A stretch of DNA of 60,000 nucleotides from Nematostella vectensis (taxonomy: Eukaryota > Cnidaria > Anthozoa > Actiniaria > Edwardsiidae). This document shows, piece by piece, positions 36,301 to 48,300 of the stretch (position 1 is the first letter of the stretch; every line of letters starts with the position of its first letter). The notes beneath the pieces were generated by a model. That model was not told where the DNA came from and did no database searches. It worked only from the letters and a program-made list of their open reading frames with translations. The stretch spans positions 1,130,699 to 1,190,698 of the forward strand of contig NC_064041.1 in assembly GCF_932526225.1 (NCBI RefSeq), written 5' to 3'. The position numbers and the translations under genes are program-made.

Positions 36301-39300
36301 GGGTGGACTGTAGGTTACCTATTTCATTACCAATACTGTGTAAAATTGTGTCTGCTGCCCCCTCAGTCACTGGGTCAGTCTTTCAGGAGACATTGTTTCG
36401 TACAATGTGTCTAACAGCATTTTTTGCCTTTTTGAGAGTTGGAGAAATGACTGTCAATCAAAAGGAGGCTAACCTCCCATTGCAATTGCATCAGCTATCT
36501 CCCATACTCAACAGTGATAACAAAGTGACAGGGTATAAAGTGTCGTTTCAGGATTTTAAGCATAGCTATAACCAGCCTACTTTTTCTATAATTTTAAACC
36601 GTCAGAAGGGTATTTGTCCTGTAACAGCTTTAACTGAGTATCTACGGTTAAGGGGTTCCCGTGCAGGTGCTTTATTTCTCGGAATCGATGGTAGCCCTGT
36701 GTCTCGAAGTACTTTTTCTTCTCTGCTCTGTCAAGCTATTAAATACTGTGGCCTTGATTCTTCTAAGTATAAGGGACATAGCTTCCGCATTGGTGCAGCT
36801 AGCCATGTAGCCAATCTCGGCTTTTCCGATGCACAGATTCGCACACTAGGCCGTTGGAAGTCCAACGCTTTCCTCAGATACATTCGTATTGCTAACATTT
36901 CTAATTGAATTCCTTAATAAAGCTACTGTGCAGTGTAGGGCACTATGTCTGCAAGGGCATTCATAGTGCACCCAATTATTTTTTCTCGTTTCAATTTACC
37001 TAGTTAATTTTATTTAAAGGTACCCTTTCTTGGTACATTCGTCTTATTTGGTGGCATGTTTTGCAAGGGCATTCATGTCCCTTACAATTTTATGCACTAC
37101 GGTAGTAAGCTCAACACTATGTCTTGCAAGGGCATTCATAGTGATAACCTTAGTATTAGTAGTAATTTTGGCTTAGGTGTGGTGGCATGTTTTGCAAGTG
37201 CATTCATGTCTTTATGCCTAAAACCTGTAGTCCAGGCATTTGGGGGTAAAAAGTTACACACTATGTCTTGCAAGGGCATTCATAGTGAACCCCATGCCCT
37301 TGCTTGTATATTTTCGTAGCTATTATGTTTTTTAATTGATCAAATTTATAAGGGCAAGGTGACATGTCCTACAAGGGTAGTCATGTACTTAGTCCTGCAT
37401 TAGTAAACGACGAGTCGAGCTCAGACTCCTTCAATCATAATTTCGGATAATCGTTGTTGTTGGCGCTGCGCTTGCCTGGGGTGGGGCAGCAGCGTATGGC
37501 GCTGCTCATGGCGTTTTGATTGCCCACACCTTTACTGGGCTAAGGTTAATTATTATTGAAAATAATGTTATAGAAAGACTATAAATTATTTATTTTGAAT
37601 TAGAATTTTAATAAAGCGGCATCGGGTTTTCCCCCTTTGCCATTTACAAACAAATAGTTGGTTGTGTGTTATATTGCCCAGTAAACAAAGCTCAGGCAGC
37701 GCAGCAGCTTGTAGCACGCAGAGGCGACGAGACATAAACAGTATTACATTCATCATCATCATACAGTATTACATTCATCATCATACAGTATTACATTCAT
37801 CATCATCATACAGTATTACATTCATCATCATCATACAGTATTACATTCATCATCATACAGTATTACATTCATCATCAACATACAGTATTACATTCATCAT
37901 CATCATACAGTATTACATTCATCATCATCATACAGTATTACATTCATCATCATCATACAGTATTACATTCATCATCATACAGTATTGCATTCATCATCAT
38001 CATACAGTATTACATTCATCATCATCATACAGTATTACATTCAGCATCATACAGTATTACATTCATCATCATCATACAGTATTACATTCATCATCATCAT
38101 ACAGTATTACATTCATCATCATACAGTATTACATTCATCATCATCATACAGTATTACATTCATCATCATACAGTATTACATTCATCATCATCATACAGTA
38201 TTACATTCATCATCATCATACAGTATTACATTCATCATCATCATACAGTGTTACATTCATCATCAACATACAGTATTACATTTATCATCATCATACAGTA
38301 TTACATTCATCATCAACATACAGTATTACATTTATCATCAACATACAGTATTACATTCATCATCATCATACAGTATTACATTCATCATCATCATACAGTA
38401 TTACATTCATCATCAACATACAGTATTACATTTATCATCATCATACAGTATTACATTCATCATCATCATACAGTATTACATTCATCATCATCATACAGTA
38501 TTACATTCATCATCATCATACAGTATTACATTCAGCATCATACAGTATTACATTCATCATCATCATACAGTATTACATTCATCATCATCATACAGTATTA
38601 CATTCATCATCATACAGTATTACATTCATCATCAACATACAGTATTACATTCATCATCATCATACAGTATTACAGTACCGCTCACGAACATAGGGACACT
38701 GTTCGCGAAACTTTCGCGAACAATGTTCGCGAAATTCGCGAACAGTGTTCGCGAAATTCGCGAACGACGTTCGCGAAATTCGCGAACAACGTTCGCGAAA
38801 TTCGCGAACATATAGACTGTTCGCGAACACGCTGTTCGCGAACAGATGCAAAATAAACGGTTTGACGAACGGTAACGTGTGATCCAGGGCTTAATAACAG
38901 CTGGAACAGCGAAAAGCCATTTATTTGACAAAGACTTGTATTAGACAGAATATAAGTTTTGGAATGAATGCCGATCGCTTGATATTCCTTGAAGATTTTC
39001 GAATGTGTGTTAACTGCTAGCGAATACTTTTAAACAGCGGGAAGCCATTTATTTGACAAAGCAAAGACTTGTACTAAACACGGGAGAATTAGTTTGAGGA
39101 GGGAATGCCGATCGCTTGATATTCTTCGAAGATTGTCGAATGTGTGTTAACTGCTAGCGAATACTTTGAAAAGCGGGAAGCCATTTATTTGACAAAGCAA
39201 AGACTTGTACTAAACACGGGAGAATTAGTTTGAGGAGGGAATGCCGATCGCTTGATTTTCTTCGAAGATTTTCGAAATGTGTCCGAAAACTGCTAGCGTA

Positions 39301-42300
39301 GACTTAATAACAGCGGGAAGCCATTATTTGACAAAGACATGCAATAAACACAGGATAATTAGTTTGAGGAAGGAACGCCGATCGATCGCTTGATATTATT
39401 CGAAGATTTTCGAAATGTGTGAAAACTGCTAGCGAAGACTTAATAACAGCGGGAAGCCATTTATTTGACAAAGACATGTAATAAACACATGAGAATTAGT
39501 TTGAGAAAGGAATGCCGATCGCTTGATATTCTTCGAAGATTTTCGAATGTGTGAAAACTGCTAGCGAAGACTTTTGAACAGCGGGAAGCCATTATTTGAC
39601 AAAGCAAAGACTTGTACTAAACACGGGAGAATTAGTTTGAGGAGGGAATGCCGATCGCTTGATATTATTCGAAGATTTTCGATTGTGTGAAAACTGCTAG
39701 CCAATCCTTTTAAACACTGGGAAGCCATTTATTTGACAAAAACTTGTATTAGACACGGGAGAATTAGTTTGAGGAAGGAATGCCGATCGCTTGATATTCT
39801 TCGAAGATTTTCGAATGTGTGAAAACTGTGAGTAGTAGTCGTTTGTGTTCGAATACATGAGTCAGCGACAACATGCTATAAATGTCTTCTTTTCGGGTTT
39901 TGTAGAATATCAAGCGATCGGCATTCCTTCTCCCGTGTTTATTACAAGTATTTGTCAAATAGGATTTCAAAATTCTTCGCTAGCAGTTTTCACACATTCG
40001 AAAATCTTCGAAGGATATCAAGCGATCGGCATTCCTTCTCCCGTGTTTATTACAAGTATTTGTCAAATAGAATTTCAAAATTCTTCGCTAGCAGTTTTCA
40101 CACATTCGAAAATCTTCGAAGGATATCAAGCGATCGGCATTCCTTCTCCCGTGTTTAGTACAAGTCTTTGCTTTGTCAAATAAATGGATTCCCGTGGTTC
40201 AAAATTCTTCGCTAGCAGTTTTCGCACATTCGAAAATCATCGAAGAATATCAAGCGATCGGCATTACTTCCCCAAACAAATTCTCCCGTGTCTAATACAA
40301 GTTTTTGTCAAATAAATGGCTTCCCAGTGTTCAAAAGGATTGGCTAGCAGTTTTCACACAATCGAAAATCTTCGAATAATATCAAGCGATCGGCATTCCC
40401 TCCTCAAACTAAAGAGATGGCTTTCCGATGTTTAAAATTCTTCGCTAGCAGTTTTCACACATTCGAAAATCTTCGAAGGATATCAAGCGATCGGCATTCC
40501 TTCTCCCGTGTTTATTACCAGTATTTGTCAAATAGAATTTCAGAATTCTTCGCTAGCAGTTTTCACACATTCGAAAATCTTCGAAGGATATCAAGCGATC
40601 GGCATTCCTTCTCCCGTGTTTATTAAAAGTATTTGTCAAATAGAATTTCAAAATTCTTCGCTAGCAGTTTTCACACATTCGAAAATCATCGAAGAATATC
40701 AAGCGATCGGCATTCCTTCCCCAAATTGATTATCCCGTGTGTAATACAAGTATTTGTTAAATAAATGGCTTCCCGCTGTTCAAAAGTATTCGCTAGCAGT
40801 TTTCGCACATTCGAAAATCATCGAAGAATATCAAGCGATCGGCATTACTTCCCCAAACAAATTCTCCCGTGTCTAATACAAGTTTTTGTCAAATAAATGG
40901 CTTCCCAGTGTTCAAAAGGATTGGCTAGCAGTTTTCACACAATCGAAAATCTTCGAATAATATCAAGCGATCGGCATTCCCTCCTCAAACTAAAGAGATG
41001 GCTTTCTGATGTTTAAAATTCTTCGCTAGCAGTTTTCACACATTCGAAAATCTTCGAAGGATATCAAGCGATCGGCATTCCTTCTCCCGTGTTTATTACA
41101 AGTATTTGTCAAATAGAATTTCAGAATTCTTCGCTAGCAGTTTTCACACATTCGAAAATCTTCGAAGGATATCAAGCGATCGGCATTCCTTCTCCCGTGT
41201 TTATTAAAAGTATTTGTCAAATAGAATTTCAAAATTCTTCGCTAGCAGTTTTCACACATTCGAAAATCATCGAAGAATATCAAGCGATCGGCATTCCGTC
41301 CCCAAATTAATTATCCTGTGTGTAATACAAGTATTTGTTAAATAAATGGCTTCCCGCTTTTCAAAAGTATTCGCTAGCAGTTGTCACATTCGACAATCTC
41401 CGAAGCATATCAAGCGATCGACATTCCTTCCCTCTTCGAGGCAAGCTTTTGAGAATAAACTAACTAACTTTTTTGCCTGTGTCTGCCCTCGTAAATCCAC
41501 GATCGAATCCTTCGCATGCTTTGGCTTTCATCCGCCATCTTTATCGTCTTTATTTCTCAAACTTGAAAGTGTCTTGTCTTGATCGTCTACGAATAATTGA
41601 ACTGAAGGCATATCAGACTATAACTGAATTTGTTGTTTCTGATTTTAACGATAACCATAGCTCTCAGCTGACTTTTACACGAACAATTTATTTGAATCGC
41701 TTGCAGAACTCCTGTATGTATTTTAAGTGAGTATAAGTACTGTAAGTCTTCGGTTACGAGGTACGAGTTCCCGTTTGTCAAACGGTTTGTCCCGGTCTGT
41801 TCGCGAACACTGTGTTCGCGAACATCAGCTGTTCGCGAACGTTGTTCGCGAATTTCGCGAACAATTTCGCGAACATATGTCCACATGTTCGAGAGCGGTA
41901 CTGTACATTCATCATCATCATACAGTATTACATTCATCATCATCATACAGTATTACATTCATCATCATACAGTATTGCATTCATCATCATCATACAGTAT
42001 TACATTCATCATCATCATACAGTATTACATTCAGCATCATACAGTATTACATTCATCATCATCATACAGTATTACATTCATCATCATCATACAGTATTAC
42101 ATTCATCATCATACAGTATTACATTCATCATCATCATACAGTATTACATTCATCATCATACAGTATTACATTCATCATCATCATACAGTATTACATTCAT
42201 CATCATCATACAGTATTACATTCATCATCATCATACAGTATTACATTCATCATCAACATACAGTATTACATTTATCATCATCATACAGTATTACATTCAT

Positions 42301-45300
42301 CATCAACATACAGTATTACATTTATCATCAACATACAGTATTACATTCATCATCATCATACAGTATTACATTCATCATCATCATACAGTATTACATTCAT
42401 CATCAACATACAGTATTACATTTATCATCATCATACAGTATTACATTCATCATCATCATACAGTATTACATTCATCATCATCATACAGTATTACATTCAT
42501 CATCAACATACAGTATTACATTCATCATCATCATACAGTATTACATTCATCATCATCATACAGTATTACATTCATCATCATCATACAGTATTACATTCAT
42601 CATCATCATACAGTATTACATTCAGCATCATACAGTATTACATTCATCATCATCATACAGTATTACATTCATCATCATCATACAGTATTACATTCATCAT
42701 CATACAGTATTACATTCATCATCATCATACAGTATTACATTCATCATCATCATACAGTATTACATTCATCATCATCATACAGTATTACATTCATCATCAT
42801 CATACAGTATTACATTCATCATCAACATACAGTATTACATTCATCATCATCATACAGTATTACATTCATCATCATCATACAGTATTACATTCATCATCAA
42901 CATACAGTATTACATTCATCATCATCATACAGTATTACATTCATCATCATACAGTATTACATTCATCATCATCATACAGTATTACATTCATCATCATACA
43001 GTATTACATTCATCATCATCATACAGTATTACATTCATCATCATACAGTATTACATTCATCATCATCATACAGTATTACATTCATCATCATACAGTATTA
43101 CATTCATCATCATCATACAGTATTACATTCATCATCATCATACAGTATTACATTCATCATCATCATACAGTATTACATTCATCATCATACAGTATTACAT
43201 TCATCATCATCATACAGTATTACATTCATCATCATCATACAGTATTACATTCATCATCATCATACAGTATTACATTCATCATCATCATACAGTATTACAT
43301 TCATCATCATACAGTATTACATTCATCATCATACAGTATTACATTCATCATCATACAGTATTACATTCATCATCATCATACAGTATTACATTCATCATCA
43401 TCATACAGTATTACATTCATCATCATCATACAGTATTACATTCATCATCATCATACAGTATTACATTCATCATCATCATACAGTATTACATTCATCATCA
43501 TCATACAGTATTACATTCATCATCATCATACAGTATTACATTCATCATCATCATACAGTATTACATTCATCATCATACAGTATTGCATTCATCATCATCA
43601 TACAGTATTACATTCATCATCATCATACAGTATTACATTCAGCATCATACAGTATTACATTCATCATCATCATACAGTATTACATTCATCATCATCATAC
43701 AGTATTACATTCATCATCATACAGTATTACATTCATCATCATCATACAGTATTACATTCATCAGCATCATACAGTATTACATTCATCATCATCATACAGT
43801 ATTACATTCATCATCATCATACAGTATTACATTCATCATCATCATACAGTATTACATTCATCATCAACATACAGTATTACATTCATCATCATCATACAGT
43901 ATTACATTCATCATCATCATACAGTATTACATTCATCATCATCATACAGTATTACATTCATCATCATCATACAGTATTACATTCATCATCATCATACAGT
44001 ATTACATTCATCATCATACAGTATTACATTCATCATCATCATACAGTATTACATTCATCATCATCGTCATACAGTATTACATTCATCATCATCATACAGT
44101 ATTACATTCATCATCATCATACAGTATTACATTCATCATCATCATACAGTATTACATTCATCATCATCATACAGTATTACATTCATCATCAACATACAGT
44201 ATTACATTCATCATCATACAGTATTACATTCATCATCATCATACAGTATTACATTCATCATCATCGTCATACAGTATTACATTTATCAGCATCATACAGT
44301 ATTACATTCATCATCATACAGTATTACATTCATCATCATACAGTATTACATTCATCATCATCATACAGTATTACATTCATCATCATCATACAGTATTACA
44401 TTCATCATCATCATACAGTATTACATTCATCATCATCATACAGTATTACATTCATCATCAACATACAGTATTACATTCATCATCATCATACAGTATTACA
44501 TTCATCATCATCATACAGTATTACATTCATCATCAACATACAGTATTACATTCATCATCATCATACAGTATTACATTCATCATCATCATACAGTATTACA
44601 TTCATCATCATCATACAGTATTACATTCATCATCATCATACAGTATTACATTCATCATCATCATACAGTATTACATTCATCATCATACAGTATTACATTC
44701 ATCATCATCATACAGTATTACATTCATCATCATCATACAGTATTACATTCATCATCATCATACAGTATTACATTCATCATCATCATACAGTATTACATTC
44801 ATCATCATACAGTATTGCATTCATCATCATCATACAGTATTACATTCATCATCATCATACAGTATTACATTCAGCATCATACAGTATTACATTCATCATC
44901 ATCATACAGTATTACATTCATCATCATCATACAGTATTACATTCATCATCATACAGTATTACATTCATCATCATCATACAGTATTACATTCATCATCATC
45001 ATACAGTATTACATTCATCATCATCATACAGTATTACATTCATCATCATCATACAGTATTACATTCATCATCAACATACAGTATTACATTCATCATCATC
45101 ATACAGTATTACATTCATCATCATCATACAGTATTACATTCATCATCAACATACAGTATTACATTCATCATCATCATACAGTATTACATTCATCATCATA
45201 CAGTATTACATTCATCATCATCATACAGTATTACATTCATCATCATACAGTATTACATTCATCATCATCATACAGTATTACATTCATCATCATACAGTAT

Positions 45301-48300
45301 TACATTCATCATCATCATACAGTATTACATTCATCATCATACAGTATTACATTCATCATCATCATACAGTATTACATTCATCATCATCATACAGTATTAC
45401 ATTCATCATCATCATACAGTATTACATTCATCATCATACAGTATTACATTCATCATCATCATACAGTATTACATTCATCATCATCATACAGTATTACATT
45501 CATCATCATCATACAGTATTACATTCATCATCATACAGTATTACATTCATCATCATCATACAGTATTACATTCATCATCATCATACAGTATTACATTCAT
45601 CATCATCATACAGTATTACATTCATCATCATCATACAGTATTACATTCATCATCATACAGTATTACATTCATCATCATACAGTATTACATTCATCATCAT
45701 ACAGTATTACATTCATCATCATCATACAGTATTACATTCATCATCATCATACAGTATTACATTCATCATCATCATACAGTATTACATTCATCATCATCAT
45801 ACAGTATTACATTCATCATCATCATACAGTATTACATTCATCATCATCATACAGTATTACATTCATCATCATCATACAGTATTACATTCATCAGCATCAT
45901 ACAGTATTACATTCATCATCATCATACAGTATTACATTCATCATCATCATACAGTATTACATTCATCATCATCATACAGTATTACATTCATCATCATCAT
46001 ACAGTATTACATTCATCATCATACAGTATTACATTCATCATCATCATACAGTATTACATTCATCATCATCATACAGTATTACATTCATCATCATCATACA
46101 GTATTACATTCATCATCATCATACAGTATTACATTCATCATCATCATACAGTATTACATTCATCATCATACAGTATTACATTCATCATCATACAGTATTA
46201 CATTCATCATCATACAGTATTACATTCATCATCATACAGTATTACATTCATCATCATCATACAGTATTACATTCATCATCATCATACAGTATTACATTCA
46301 TCATCATCATACAGTATTACATTCATCATCATCATACAGTATTACATTCATCATCATCATACAGTATTACATTCATCATCATCATACAGTATTACATTCA
46401 TCATGATCATACAGTATTACATTCATCATCATCATCATACAGTATTACATTTATCAGCATCATACAGTATTACATTCATCATCATCATCATACAGTATTA
46501 CATTTATCAGCATCATACAGTATTACATTCATCATCATACAGTATTACATTCATCATCATCATACAGTATTACATTCATCATCATCATCATACAGTATTA
46601 CATTTATCAGCATCATACAGTATTACATTCATCATCATACAGTATTACATTCATCATCATCATACAGTATTACATTCATCATCATCATACAGTATTACAT
46701 TCATCATCATACAGTATTACATTCATCATCATACAGTATTACATTCATCATCATACAGTATTCATTCATCATCATACAGTATTACATTCATCATCATACA
46801 GTATTACATTCATCATCATCATACAGTATTACATTCATCATCATCATACAGTATTACATTCATCATCATACAGTATTACATTCATCATCATACAGTATTA
46901 CATTCATCATCATCATACAGTATTACATTCATCATCATCATACAGTATTACATTCATCAGCATCATACAGTATTACATTCATCATCACCATACAGTATTA
47001 CATTCATCATCATCATACAGTATTACATTCATCATCATCATACAGTATTACATTCATCATCATACAGTATTACATTCATCATCATCATACAGTATTACAT
47101 TCATCATCATCATACAGTATTACATTCATCAGCATCATACAGTATTACATTCATCATCATCATACAGTATTACATTCATCAGCATCATACAGTATTACAT
47201 TTATCAGCATCATACAGTATTACATTTATCAGCATCATACAGTATTACATTCATCATCATACAGTATTACATTCATCATCATACAGTATTACATTCATCA
47301 TCATCATACAGTATTACATTCATCATCATCATACAGTATTACATTCATCATCATCATACAGTATTACATTCATCATCATCATACAGTATTACATTCATCA
47401 TCATCATACAGTATTACATTCATCAGCATCATACAGTATTACATTCATCAGCATCATACAGTATTACATTCATCATCATCATACAGTATTACATTCATCA
47501 TCATACAGTATTACAGTCATCATCATCATACAGTATTACATTCATCATCATCATACAGTATTACATTCATCATCATCATACAGTATTACATTCATCATCA
47601 TCATACAGTATTACATTTATCAGCATCATACAGTATTACATTCATCATCATACAGTATTACATTCATCATCATACAGTATTACATTCATCATCATCATAC
47701 AGTATTACATTCATCATCATCATACAGTATTACATTCATCATCATCATACAGTATTACATTCATCATCATCATACAGTATTACATTCATCATCATCATAC
47801 AGTATTACATTCATCATCATACAGTATTACATTCATCATCATCATACAGTATTACATTCATCAGCATCATACAGTATTACATTTATCAGCATCATACAGT
47901 ATTACATTCATCATCATACAGTATTACATTCATCATCATACAGTATTACATTCATCATCATCATACAGTATTACATTCATCATCATCATACAGTATTACA
48001 TTCATCATCATCATACAGTATTACATTCATCATCATCATACAGTATTACATTCATCATCATCATACAGTATTACATTCATCATCATCATACAGTATTACA
48101 TTCATCATCATCATACAGTATTACATTCATCATCATCATACAGTATTACATTCATCATCATCATACAGTATTACATTAATCATCATCATACAGTATTACA
48201 TTCATCATCATACAGTATTACATTCATCATCATCATACAGTATTACATTCATCATCATCATACAGTATTACATTCATCATCATCATACAGTATTACATTC

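Larger units (their letters stand above)
32407..37737 (+). mobile_element. Complete DIRS-order (tyrosine recombinase) retrotransposon, 5.3 kb
   Basis: The element interrupts one 25-bp satellite unit: the left flank ends ..CATCATCAT and the right flank resumes ACAGTATTAC, which together rebuild a perfect unit. There is no target-site duplication, as expected for tyrosine-recombinase integration. Inside, in order, are a 73-bp leader repeat, a gag-like ORF, an RT-RNase H ORF, a tyrosine recombinase ORF, six related hairpins and an AATAAA near 37610. All three ORFs are uninterrupted, so the copy may be young. Terminal inverted or split direct repeats typical of DIRS or Ngaro could not be found by eye, so the family within the order is open. 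It lies antisense to the fucosidase gene. Confidence 0.9.
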
